Positions 1-7,189 of a stretch of DNA of 42,016 nt are shown piece by piece. The position numbers and the translations under genes are program-made. Every line of letters starts with the position of its first letter. The first letter of the stretch is position 1. Source of the stretch: Oceaniglobus roseus (GTDB taxonomy: Bacteria > Pseudomonadota > Alphaproteobacteria > Rhodobacterales > Rhodobacteraceae); the NCBI RefSeq assembly GCF_002869745.1, contig NZ_PNOS01000044.1, forward strand, positions 1 through 42,016. The letters are read 5' to 3'. The notes beneath the pieces were generated by a model. That model saw only the letters and a program-made list of their open reading frames with translations. It did not search any database and was not told where the DNA came from.

Positions 1-986
1 GGGCGCTGGGCCTCGGCGCGGGGCTGGAGGCGGCGGGGCTGCGCAGCGGCGCGGTGGTGCTGCGCGACGGGCCGACCGGGCGCGCGGTGCTGAAGATGGA
101 CCTTAAGGGGGGCGACTTCTTCCTGCTGCACCGCGCCGACCTGATCGGGCTGCTGCGCGCGGGGGCCGAAGCGGCCGGGGTCGAGCTGCGCCTTGGCGCT
201 GGGGTCGACGATCTGCGCGAGACGGCGGGCGGCGTGGCGCTGGGCGGCACGGGGGCGACGCCGCTCCTGGTGGCGGCGGACGGCGTGCGTTCGCAGGTGC
301 GCCCGCTGCTGAACCCGGGCAGCGGTCCCGCCGCCTTCTCGGGGCAGGTGGCCTTCCGCGCGCTGGTGCGGGCCGAGCGGCCGGGTCCGGCGCAGGCGGT
401 GGTCTTCATGGGGCCGAAGCGGCACCTCGTACGCTATCCGCTGAGGGGCGGCAGCCTGGTGAACCTCGTCGGCGTGGTCGAGCAGGCGGACTGGGCTTCC
501 GAAGGCTGGCACGAGGCGGTGGCGCCCGAGGTCTTCCGCGCCGCCTTCGCAGGCTTCACCCCCGGTCTGCGGTCGGACCTGGCGCGGGTCTCCGAGGTCC
601 ATCGCTGGGGGCTGTTCCTGCATCCGGTGGCCCCGGTCTGGCACAGCCGCCGCATGGTGCTGGCGGGGGACGCCGCCCATCCGACGCTGCCGTTCCTGGC
701 GCAGGGGGCGAACCTGGCGCTGGAGGATGCCTTCGTGCTGGCCGCCTGCCTGGCCGCCCTGCCGCGCGAGCAGGCGCTGGCGCGCTACCAGGCGCTGCGC
801 CGGCCGCGGGTGCAGCGCGCCATCGCCGCCGCCGCGGCCAACGCCCGGAACTACCACCTGGCCAATCCGCTGGTGCGCGGCGTGGCACACACCGGCCTGC
901 GCGGCCTCAATGCCCTCGCGCCGGGGCTGATGCTGGGGCGGTTCCGCTGGCTCTACGGGGAGGACGTGACGGCGGTCACGCCCTGA
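1..986 (+). CDS. FAD-dependent aromatic-ring monooxygenase, 3' part
   Basis: This gene is cut by the left edge: the frame is open from base 3 and gives 327 visible residues, so the GTG at 54 is internal. The family (UbiH/salicylate hydroxylase-like, PHBH fold) uses NAD(P)H and O2 to hydroxylate aromatic substrates in the cytoplasm. The second FAD motif DGVRSQVR lies near visible residue 90, and the GD motif VLAGDAAHPTLP followed by QGANLALEDA lies near residue 220, where the flavin ribityl chain is bound. The N-terminal Rossmann GxGxxG is outside the window. The substrate cannot be told from the sequence; salicylate- or 3-hydroxybenzoate-type chemistry and ubiquinone hydroxylation are both possible. 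It ends 3 bases before the convergent neighbour's stop. Confidence 0.88.
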   Translation, partial: ALGLGAGLEAAGLRSGAVVLRDGPTGRAVLKMDLKGGDFFLLHRADLIGLLRAGAEAAGVELRLGAGVDDLRETAGGVALGGTGATPLLVAADGVRSQVRPLLNPGSGPAAFSGQVAFRALVRAERPGPAQAVVFMGPKRHLVRYPLRGGSLVNLVGVVEQADWASEGWHEAVAPEVFRAAFAGFTPGLRSDLARVSEVHRWGLFLHPVAPVWHSRRMVLAGDAAHPTLPFLAQGANLALEDAFVLAACLAALPREQALARYQALRRPRVQRAIAAAAANARNYHLANPLVRGVAHTGLRGLNALAPGLMLGRFRWLYGEDVTAVTP

Positions 987-989
987 GCC

Positions 990-1892
990 TCAGTCCAGCG
1001 CCGCCACGAAGGCCCGCATCACCGTGGCCGAGTTGGTCGCCGCCAGCGCCATGAAGGTGCCCATCTCGTTCGCGCCCTCGCCGCCGCCCGCGAGGTCCGA
1101 GAGCGAGCGGAAGGCGATGAACGGCACCTCGTTGGCGAAGGCAACGTGGGCGACGGCGGCGCTTTCCATGTCCAGCACCTCGGCCTCGAAGGTGGCGAAG
1201 ACGTGTTTCCGGAACGCGGCGTTGTCGACGAAGAACGACCCCGAGACGCCGTTGCCACCGGTGACGATCTTCGGCGCCTGCGAGAGGCAGGCGTTGTCGG
1301 GCGTGCAGTCGGGCAGGGTGATGCTGCCCGCGACCTTCTCGGCCAGCGCCAGCAGGTCGGGATCGGCGGGGAACCAGAAGCGTTCGTCCACCTCTGCCGC
1401 GCGGGCCGAGGTGACGCCGAAGGGCTTGGTGAAGATCATGCCGTAGTTGGGCCAGTCCGTGCTCATCCACGGCGGGATGGCGAAGGCGCCGTCGGTCTCG
1501 CGCGCCATGACGCCTTCGAGGTACTTGCCCCACTGCGCGGGCACCACCACGTCGCCGATGCTGAGGCCGGGATCGACCCCGCCCGCGATGCCCGAGAAGA
1601 CGATCCGCTCGATGTTGAAGTGGTCGAGCGCCAGCTGCGCCGTCATCGCGGCGTTGACCATCGAGACGCCGGAGAGGAACAGAACCACCGGCTTGCCCGC
1701 CATCTCGCCGGTGATGAAGGTCGCGCCGTTCAGCTTGTGCGCCTCGGGCTTCTCCAGTCCTTCCTGGAGCGCCTGCCATTCCGGCGGGAAGGCCGACATC
1801 AGCGCGGTGCGCGGCTGATCGTCGAGCGTCTGCGCCAGCGCGACGGCGGGAAGCAGGGCAAGGGCGGTGGCAAGACGGGCGGGGCGGGTCAT
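990..1892 (-). CDS. Exported purine nucleosidase/phosphorylase-family protein (MTAN-like)
   Basis: The protein has 300 residues. I chose the ATG at 1892 because it begins a clear signal peptide (basic start, hydrophobic LATALALLPAVALA, cleavage probably after ALA) and has GGAAGG upstream; a longer open frame to 2042 is low-complexity Arg/Gly and unlikely to be translated. The body carries the nucleoside phosphorylase/MTAN signatures: SGIAGGVDPGLSIGDVVVP near residue 110 and VLDMESAAVAHVA near residue 240, where Glu contacts the ribose. Classical MTA/SAH nucleosidases are cytoplasmic, so the signal peptide implies periplasmic nucleoside salvage or cleavage. That location is inference. Substrate is undetermined. 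Confidence 0.85.
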   Translation of the reverse strand: MTRPARLATALALLPAVALAQTLDDQPRTALMSAFPPEWQALQEGLEKPEAHKLNGATFITGEMAGKPVVLFLSGVSMVNAAMTAQLALDHFNIERIVFSGIAGGVDPGLSIGDVVVPAQWGKYLEGVMARETDGAFAIPPWMSTDWPNYGMIFTKPFGVTSARAAEVDERFWFPADPDLLALAEKVAGSITLPDCTPDNACLSQAPKIVTGGNGVSGSFFVDNAAFRKHVFATFEAEVLDMESAAVAHVAFANEVPFIAFRSLSDLAGGGEGANEMGTFMALAATNSATVMRAFVAALD

Positions 1893-2103
1893 CGAGGCGG
1901 ACCTTCCGGTTCTGTCGCGGCCACGGTGGAAGCAGGCCCGGGCCCTGTCAATGCCGCGCCCCCCGAACCCGCCGCGCCTGCGCGATCTTCGGGCATTCCG
2001 CTCCGTGCCGCCCGCCGCCGCGCCGCCCCCCGCATGCCGCACGGCACCCCGCCGGTCCCGGCCCCGCGCCGGGATCCGACTCCGCGAAAGGCGGCCAAGG
2101 GAC

Positions 2104-2132
2104 TTGCGGGCCTCCCCCGGCGTCGGTTAAAC
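2104..2132 (+). promoter_or_regulatory. Candidate promoter of tRNA-Val
   Basis: TTGCGG (2104-2109) and TTAAAC (2127-2132) are separated by 17 bases. Transcription would start around 2139, a few bases before the tRNA. The -10 matches the consensus at only three positions, so this rests mainly on spacing and position. Confidence 0.35.
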
Positions 2133-2143
2133 CCCGCGCCAGC

Positions 2144-2219
2144 GGGTCGTTAGCTCAGTTGGTAGAGCGTTTCGTTTACACCGAAAATGTCGGCGGTTCG
2201 AGCCCGTCACGACCCACCA
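2144..2219 (+). tRNA. tRNA-Val (anticodon UAC)
   Basis: A 76-base cloverleaf can be drawn by eye. The acceptor stem is GGGTCGT (2144-2150) with ACGACCC (2209-2215). The D arm is GCTC/GAGC around AGTTGGTA. The anticodon stem is TTTCG/CGAAA around loop TTTACAC, giving anticodon TAC that reads valine GUA. The T arm is GGCGG-TTCGAGC-CCGTC. Discriminator A2216 and CCA (2217-2219) are encoded. It stands alone, with no other tRNA nearby. Confidence 0.96.
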
Positions 2220-2365
2220 TGCCCGAGATCGGGACTTGCAGACAGTCGACCGGTGCGAAGAGCCCGGGTCGTCGTCCTTCGACTGCGCGATGTGTCCGGC
2301 TTCGGTTGGCCCGAGACCCGGAGGCATCCTCGGCAGGGTCGAGAACGAAGCCTCCATCCGAACGG

Positions 2366-2396
2366 CGTTCACACCGAGGTTGTCGGCGGCTCGAGC
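2366..2396 (+). pseudogene. Decayed tRNA-Val-like 3' half
   Basis: Bases 2366-2396 match 2173-2203 of the tRNA-Val gene at 26 of 31 positions without gaps (offset 193). The stretch covers the anticodon loop, variable region and start of the T loop. The anticodon would read CAC, also valine. The flanking acceptor, D and T-stem partners are absent and the T stem cannot pair, so it is not a working tRNA. It may be a relic of tandem duplication or of an element that used the tRNA as attachment site. Confidence 0.5.
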
Positions 2397-2488
2397 GCAA
2401 CCGGCTCCGCGCTCCGGTGTTCCGGCGCGCGCTCGTCCGGGTGCCCCCGCGCGACCCGGTACGTTGGTATGGGTCATCGCCGCGGGGC

Positions 2489-2517
2489 TTGACCGTTTCC
2501 CGAAGCGGGCACATCAT
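2489..2517 (+). promoter_or_regulatory. Candidate promoter of the RTX locus
   Basis: TTGACC (2489-2494, five of six consensus bases) and CATCAT (2512-2517, four of six) are 17 bases apart. They sit about 45 bases before the ATG at 2562, which has GGAAAGGG (2547-2554) as ribosome binding site with a 7-base spacer. Confidence 0.42.
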
Positions 2518-2561
2518 TCATCCACCGGCTTGATACGTCTTCTCCTGGAAAGGGACATTTC

Positions 2562-2996
2562 ATGCCGGTCTTCGCTAAAAGCATCGGGGCGCAGAGCGCG
2601 CTGTCGGTCACGGAGGGCGCGATTGCCGCTCCCGACCTTGTCCTGGGGCCGCTCTGGTCCTGGATCACCGACAGGTGGGAGCAACAGCCAGAGGACGCCG
2701 GTTTCCGCGGCGAGGTGCGCGGTCTGCTCGGTTACGCGGGGCAGGTCACGACCCTCGGGGACGGTTGGACGGGCGCGCCGGACACTGCGCAGATCTCGGC
2801 GGCACCTGAAGGAATGGGGGAGCCATCTGGAACCCCGTGGATCCTCGCTCTCTCCAGGCAGGACGCCATCCCACCTGGCGACGGTGCCGATCTCCGGAAC
2901 GACCCGCCCTTCGTCAGCTCCGACCTTCCGGACCCGAGTCAGTGGACCCCGACGCGCTGGTGGCCGGCCGGCGAAAGCCAACACGAGAGCGCCTAG
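2562..2996 (+). CDS. N-terminal part of an RTX protein locus, ends at amber codon
   Basis: This frame has 144 residues, a good ribosome binding site (GGAAAGGG, 7-base spacer) and a candidate promoter, but no family I recognise. The protein is acidic, rich in Trp, Pro and Gly, and has no signal peptide or membrane segment. It ends at TAG (2994-2996). The same reading frame continues without another stop straight into the RTX repeats downstream to 4151. The simplest reading is that this is the N-terminal domain of one RTX protein of about 529 residues, interrupted by a nonsense mutation. An alternative is two separate proteins, with the second starting at GTG 3006. Start and frame continuity are seen directly; the broken-gene conclusion is inference. 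Confidence 0.55.
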   Translation: MPVFAKSIGAQSALSVTEGAIAAPDLVLGPLWSWITDRWEQQPEDAGFRGEVRGLLGYAGQVTTLGDGWTGAPDTAQISAAPEGMGEPSGTPWILALSRQDAIPPGDGADLRNDPPFVSSDLPDPSQWTPTRWWPAGESQHESA

Positions 2997-3005
2997 TCGG
3001 CGCCG

Positions 3006-4151
3006 GTGCAGACCCGTCCCGGTTTCTCGGTGGACGTCGTCGGACTGGCTGTCGATCAGACCGTCCGTGGCACCATCGGGGACGACCGGCTTGTCGGCGG
3101 CGACGGCCAGGATCTGCTGATCGGCCTCGCGGGACGCGACACGCTGTTCGGGCAGGCCGGGGACGATACGTTGCTGGGCGGCGCCGACGACGACACACTG
3201 AACGGCGGCGATGGCCAGGATCTGCTGGTCGGTGGCGCGGGCGACGACCTGCTGCGCGGCCAGGACGGCGGCGACACGCTGCGCGGCGGCGACGGAACGG
3301 ATACGCTGGTGGGCGGCACCGGCGACGACGTTCTGTCGGCAACGTCCGGCGCCAACCTGCTGCTGGGCCAGGCCGGCGACGACACGATCCGCGGCGGCAG
3401 CGACGGCGATACGATCCTGGGCGGCTTCGGCGGCGACGTGATGAACGGCCTGTCCGGGGACGACGTGGTTCTGGGCGGGGACGGCAACGATACCATCGAC
3501 GGTGAGACGGGCAACGACAGCCTTGCCGGTGGGCCGGGCGACGACCTGCTGCGCGGCGGCGGCGACGACGACGCCCTTCGCGGCGACGACGGCAACGACA
3601 GGCTGTTCGGCGATTTCGGCAACGATCTCCTGCTCGGCGGACCCGGCACCGACGTCCTGTCGGGTGGCGGCGGCGGCGACAGTCTCGACGGCGGCGGCGG
3701 CGCCGACACGCTCCGCGGCGGCGCGATGCAGGACATCCTCTTCGGCGGCGCCGGCAACGACGTGCTGAGCGGCGAGAACGGGCGCGACACCCTGATCGGC
3801 GGAAGCGGCGCCGACACGCTTCGCGGCGGCGACGGGAGCGATATCCTTTATGGCGACACCGGCGACGACATCCTGCAGGGCGGCGCGGGCATCGATGCCT
3901 TCGTCTTCCCCGAACGGCGCCCGGGCGAGGTCGACGTCATCCTCGACTGCACGCTCGGCAGCGCCGGCGACGTCGTCGCCTTCGGCAACTTCTCCGACGC
4001 CGAGTTCGCGGGCGCCTACGTCGAGCAGGAGGGCAACGACCTGGCGCCGCTCTGGACCGATCTCGTCTCCAACGGCCACCGGATCCGGTTCATGGGACTC
4101 AGCGCCGAGCAGGTGCTGCACGAGGTCTGGTTCGACTTCTACGAGTTCTGA
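3006..4151 (+). CDS. RTX calcium-binding repeat protein, likely type I secreted
   Basis: The 381 residues consist of about 30 glycine/aspartate-rich nonapeptides (GGxGxDxLx) from about residue 22 to 297, then a non-repeat C-terminus of about 85 residues ending in WFDFYEF. RTX repeats fold into calcium-bound beta-rolls after export, and RTX proteins usually leave the cell through a type I secretion system by an uncleaved C-terminal signal; the hydrophobic, acidic tail fits this. No protease, lipase or other catalytic domain is visible. The only nearby start is GTG 3006, which has no ribosome binding site; the first in-frame ATG lies well inside the repeats. The frame is continuous with 2562-2993 except for the TAG at 2994. 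No type I secretion genes are in the window. Confidence 0.8.
   Translation: MQTRPGFSVDVVGLAVDQTVRGTIGDDRLVGGDGQDLLIGLAGRDTLFGQAGDDTLLGGADDDTLNGGDGQDLLVGGAGDDLLRGQDGGDTLRGGDGTDTLVGGTGDDVLSATSGANLLLGQAGDDTIRGGSDGDTILGGFGGDVMNGLSGDDVVLGGDGNDTIDGETGNDSLAGGPGDDLLRGGGDDDALRGDDGNDRLFGDFGNDLLLGGPGTDVLSGGGGGDSLDGGGGADTLRGGAMQDILFGGAGNDVLSGENGRDTLIGGSGADTLRGGDGSDILYGDTGDDILQGGAGIDAFVFPERRPGEVDVILDCTLGSAGDVVAFGNFSDAEFAGAYVEQEGNDLAPLWTDLVSNGHRIRFMGLSAEQVLHEVWFDFYEF
3069..3898 (+). repeat. 27-bp-periodic RTX coding repeat array
   Basis: About 30 degenerate 27-base units encode the GGxGxDxLx nonapeptides. Recurring DNA words are GGCGGCGAC, GGCAACGAC and GACACGCTG. Units are diverged rather than identical, which indicates old duplication with selection on the protein repeat. 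Confidence 0.85.
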
Positions 4152-4190
4152 GACCGGCGCGGCCCGCGGCTCCGCACCCCGGCGCGGCGC

Positions 4191-5432
4191 CTAGGGCACG
4201 CGGCCCGAGGCCAGAGCAAGCCCGTCCACCACCCCGGTGAACGGATCGCGGCGCAATGTCGTGGCCGCGGGGAACAGCCGCTCCATCTCGGCCTCGACGA
4301 CCCCCATCAGGGACGAGCCGCCGACGAAGACGACGCGGCCGACCTCGCCGGGCGTCACCCCGGCCGCGGCGCAGGTCGCCGCGGCGCAGGCGCCGATCCC
4401 GCCCGCGAGGGTCGCCAGCGACGCCTCCAGCGCTGCCCGCTCCAGCGCCACCGAAAGCCCCCGCTCGACCATGCCGAGCCCGATGCGCCCCGGCCCGCCG
4501 CCGTTGGCCGCGATCTTGCCGCGCTCCACCGCGAAGGCGATGTCGTGGCCGAGTTCCAGCTCGATCACCTCGGCCAGCCGCTCGAAGGGGCGGGGCTCCA
4601 CGGCGAGGCGGGCCCACTGGCGCACCTCGCGCAGGGTCTGGGGCGCATAGACGAACGGGATCTTCTCCCAGCTCGCGAGGTCGAGGAACAGCGCGTTCGG
4701 CGCGGGCAGGGCGCCGGTGCCGAAGGCGTCGCGGATCAGCCCGTCGCGCCCGAGATGGGGCATCACGTGGTCGAGCGACAGGGCGCGGTCGAAGTTCGTT
4801 CCGCCGATCCGCACGCCCCCCGATCCCAGCACCTCGATCCCGCTGCCGCCCTCGGCGCCGCGGAACAGGGTGAAGTCCGAGGTGCCGCCGCCGATGTCCA
4901 CGATCAGGCCCGTCTCGCCGGGCGCGAGCGCGCCGTTCGCCAGCGCCGCCGCCTCGGGCTCGAACAGGAAGGCGACCTCGCGGAACCCGGCGCGCTGGTA
5001 GCACTCGGTCAGATCCTCCAGCGCCCGCGCATCTGCCGCCGCGTCCGCCGAGTGGAAATGCACGGGCCGCCCCGACAGGGCCCGGTCGAAGACCTGCCCG
5101 GTTGCGGCCTCGGCGCCTGCCTTCAGGCGGGCGAGGAACCGGGCGATGATGTCGACGAAATCCAGCCGCTCGTTCAGCACCTGCCGCGGCTCGCGCATCA
5201 GCGCGGTGCCGAGCACCCGCTTCAGCGCCCGCATGTAGCGTCCCTCGGTGCCCGCGATCAGCGCCCGGTTCGCGGCATTGCCGAACAGCGTGGCCCGGCT
5301 GTCGTAGTCGAAGAACACCGCCGTCGGCAGGGTCTTCTCGCCGGGTTCGATCTCGATCAGGTGCGGCCGTCCGTTTACCAGCACCCCGCAGGCCGAGTTG
5401 GAGGTGCCGAAGTCAATCCCGAGCGTCGCCAT
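4191..5432 (-). CDS. Short Hsp70-family ATPase (YegD type)
   Basis: The 413-residue protein is an actin/Hsp70-fold ATPase without the DnaK substrate-binding domain (DnaK has about 640 residues). Nucleotide motifs are phosphate-1 GIDFGTSNSACGV at residues 5-17, phosphate-2 DIGGGTSDFTLF near 190 and the adenosine motif FVGGSSLMGVV near 370. The ATG at 5432 has GGGAG upstream. YegD-like proteins are considered atypical chaperones; clients and co-chaperones are unknown. No DnaJ or GrpE gene is adjacent. It converges with the RTX gene, and 295 bases separate it from the upstream flavoprotein on the same strand, so an operon is possible but not evident. Confidence 0.88.
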   Translation of the reverse strand: MATLGIDFGTSNSACGVLVNGRPHLIEIEPGEKTLPTAVFFDYDSRATLFGNAANRALIAGTEGRYMRALKRVLGTALMREPRQVLNERLDFVDIIARFLARLKAGAEAATGQVFDRALSGRPVHFHSADAAADARALEDLTECYQRAGFREVAFLFEPEAAALANGALAPGETGLIVDIGGGTSDFTLFRGAEGGSGIEVLGSGGVRIGGTNFDRALSLDHVMPHLGRDGLIRDAFGTGALPAPNALFLDLASWEKIPFVYAPQTLREVRQWARLAVEPRPFERLAEVIELELGHDIAFAVERGKIAANGGGPGRIGLGMVERGLSVALERAALEASLATLAGGIGACAAATCAAAGVTPGEVGRVVFVGGSSLMGVVEAEMERLFPAATTLRRDPFTGVVDGLALASGRVP

Positions 5433-5727
5433 CCGATATCTCCCGCCGCAATTCCCGAGCCGCGCCCTCTACGCCACCCCGCCGCCTCCGGCAAGCCCGC
5501 CCTCCGCTGCGCCGCCCCCGGTCCCGCACGAGGCGCCATCAAACCCGCACCGCGCCCGGCAGCGAAGGGGGCGCCCACTTCGCACAGCGCGGCGCCCTCC
5601 GCAGCGGTGCGGATCCTGCCCATCTTTGCTTTCCAAATATCCCCGCCGGAGGCCGGATTTCCCGCAGGGAAATCCGATCCCCGCCCACCGCCCGTGCCCG
5701 GCGCATTTCCGGCGCGGCGACCCCTGC
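5433..5727. other. Intergenic stretch with dispersed repeat
   Basis: This 295-base gap contains the 33-base repeat (5621-5653), followed by a short inverted pair GATTTCCC/GGGAAATC (about 5656-5674). No gene is supported. Confidence 0.5.
5621..5653 (-). repeat. Dispersed 33-bp intergenic repeat, copy 1
   Basis: On the minus strand it reads GCCTCCGGCGGGGATATTTG followed by GAAAGCAAAGATG. It matches 27107-27139 at 32 of 33 bases. It lies about 75 bases past the stop of the minus-strand flavoprotein gene. A 33-base near-identity between distant loci cannot be chance and points to a repeat family in this genome. I recall similar post-gene elements in Rhodobacterales, but cannot confirm this here. 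Confidence 0.8.
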
Positions 5728-7098
5728 TCAGCCCTCCTGCGATACCATCTTCCCGGGGTTGAGGATCCCCAGCGGATCGAGCGCCCGCTTCAGCGTTCCC
5801 ATGACGCCCCAGGCCGCCCCGTGCTCGGCCGCCATGTGGGGCAGCTTGCCCATACCGACGCCATGCTCGCCCGTGATGGTGCCGCCAAGGCGCAGCGCGC
5901 GGGCGGCCATCCGGTCCGACAGGGCCTTCGCGATCGCCATCTCGCCCGCGTCCTTCACCAGCAGGATCGCGTGCAGGTTGCCGTCGCCGACATGGCCGAG
6001 GATGGGGCCCGGGACGCCCGAGGCGGCGATGTCGGCGCGGGTCTCCTCCACCGCCTCGGCGAGGCGCGACACCGGCACGCAGAGGTCGGTGACGATGGCG
6101 CGCGCGCCGGGGCGCATCTGCAGGATCGACCAGTAGGCCTCGTGGCGCATCTTCCAGAGCGCGTTGCGCTCCTCCGCCAGCACCGCACGGCGCACGTCCT
6201 GCGCGCCGAATTCCGACGCGATCTCGCCGAAGCGGGCGGCGTCCGCGGCGACGGCCTCCTCGGTGCCGTGGAACTCGACCATCAGGTGGGGCAGGGGCGG
6301 CATGCCCGCACCGCTCTTCGCGTTGAAGGCGGCGACGGTGTCGATGTCGACGAACTCGATCCGCGCCATCGGCACGCCCGTCTGCACCGTGGCGATCACC
6401 GCGTCGACCGCGGCGCCGATGGAGGGAAAGGCGCAGAGCGCGGCCGAGACCGCCTCGGGGATGCCCTGCACGCGCAGCGTCAGCTCGGTGATGAGCCCGA
6501 GCGTGCCTTCCGAGCCCACCATCAGCCCCGTCAGGTCGTAGCCGGCCGAGGACTTGCGCGCCCGGCTGCCGGTGCGGATCGCCTCGCCCGAGGCCAGCAC
6601 CGCCTCGAGTCCCAGCACGTTCTGGCGCATCGTGCCGTAACGCACCGCCGTCGTTCCGCTGGCCCGCGTCGCCGCCATGCCGCCCAGCGTGGCGTTCGCG
6701 CCGGGATCGACGGGGAAGAACAGCCCCGTCGCGCGCAGCTCGGTGTTCAGCGCCTCGCGGGTGATGCCGGGCTGCACGCGGCAGTCCATGTCCTCGGCGT
6801 TGACCTCCAGCACCGCCGCCATGCGGGAAAAATCGACGACGACGCCGCCCTGCACCGCCAGCCCGTGACCCTCGAGCGAGGTGCCCGCGCCCCAGGCCAC
6901 GACCGGGCAGCGTTCCCCGGCGCAGATCCGCACCAGCGCCTGCACCTCGGCGGTGCTCTCGGGATAGGCGACGGCATCGGGGGGCGTCAGGGGGAAATGG
7001 GTTTCGGAGCGGCCATGGGCCTCGCGCTCCGCCTTCACACGGCTCAGCCGATCCCCTAACAAGGCGTGCAAACCCGCCAGCGCGTTCTCGACCGTCAT
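5728..7098 (-). CDS. FAD-linked oxidase, GlcD / D-lactate dehydrogenase (cytochrome) type
   Basis: The enzyme (456 residues) oxidises a D-2-hydroxy acid, such as D-lactate or glycolate, to the 2-oxo acid and passes electrons to a quinone or cytochrome. The PCMH-type FAD domain has VVAWGAGTSLEGHG near residue 66 and GGMAATRASGTTAVRYG near 145; the C-terminal domain has HVGDGNLH near 373, GEHGVGMGK near 415 and ends with LGILNPGKM, all typical. The single-gene form, with no GlcE or GlcF partner beside it, favours D-lactate dehydrogenase (Dld/LDHD type) over the three-subunit glycolate oxidase; this is inference. A G-rich ribosome binding site precedes ATG 7098. Confidence 0.9.
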   Translation of the reverse strand: MTVENALAGLHALLGDRLSRVKAEREAHGRSETHFPLTPPDAVAYPESTAEVQALVRICAGERCPVVAWGAGTSLEGHGLAVQGGVVVDFSRMAAVLEVNAEDMDCRVQPGITREALNTELRATGLFFPVDPGANATLGGMAATRASGTTAVRYGTMRQNVLGLEAVLASGEAIRTGSRARKSSAGYDLTGLMVGSEGTLGLITELTLRVQGIPEAVSAALCAFPSIGAAVDAVIATVQTGVPMARIEFVDIDTVAAFNAKSGAGMPPLPHLMVEFHGTEEAVAADAARFGEIASEFGAQDVRRAVLAEERNALWKMRHEAYWSILQMRPGARAIVTDLCVPVSRLAEAVEETRADIAASGVPGPILGHVGDGNLHAILLVKDAGEMAIAKALSDRMAARALRLGGTITGEHGVGMGKLPHMAAEHGAAWGVMGTLKRALDPLGILNPGKMVSQEG

Positions 7099-7189
7099 CC
7101 CGGACCCCCCATCGCGTGCGGCGCCACACTAGCCCGGGCCGACCCGCGCCGGAAGCCCGCGCCGCCGAAAGGACAGCCGCCACAGCGCC

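Larger units (their letters stand above)
2220..2561. other. Gap between tRNA-Val and RTX locus
   Basis: This 342-base stretch holds the tRNA-like relic (2366-2396) and a candidate promoter (2489-2517). I see no convincing gene, terminator or IS end in the rest. Confidence 0.6.

Noticed and set aside
2366-2440. Second functional tRNA-Val(CAC)
   Set aside because: Acceptor and D arms are missing and the T stem cannot pair, so only a half-tRNA relic is supported.
2994-2996. Amber codon as pyrrolysine or programmed recoding site
   Set aside because: No pyl genes, no recognisable stimulatory structure and no catalytic context; nonsense mutation or separate genes are simpler.
3056-3817. Minus-strand Ser/Pro-rich open frame within the RTX repeats
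   Set aside because: It only mirrors the 27-bp repeat periodicity of the RTX gene and has no start signal.
3069-3898. Repeat array that could be mistaken for CRISPR
   Set aside because: Units are 27 bases, contiguous, diverged and encode RTX nonapeptides; there are no unique spacers and no cas genes.
4152-4190. Bidirectional terminator between RTX and Hsp70 genes
   Set aside because: The short gap is GC-rich and can fold, but has no T-run on either side.
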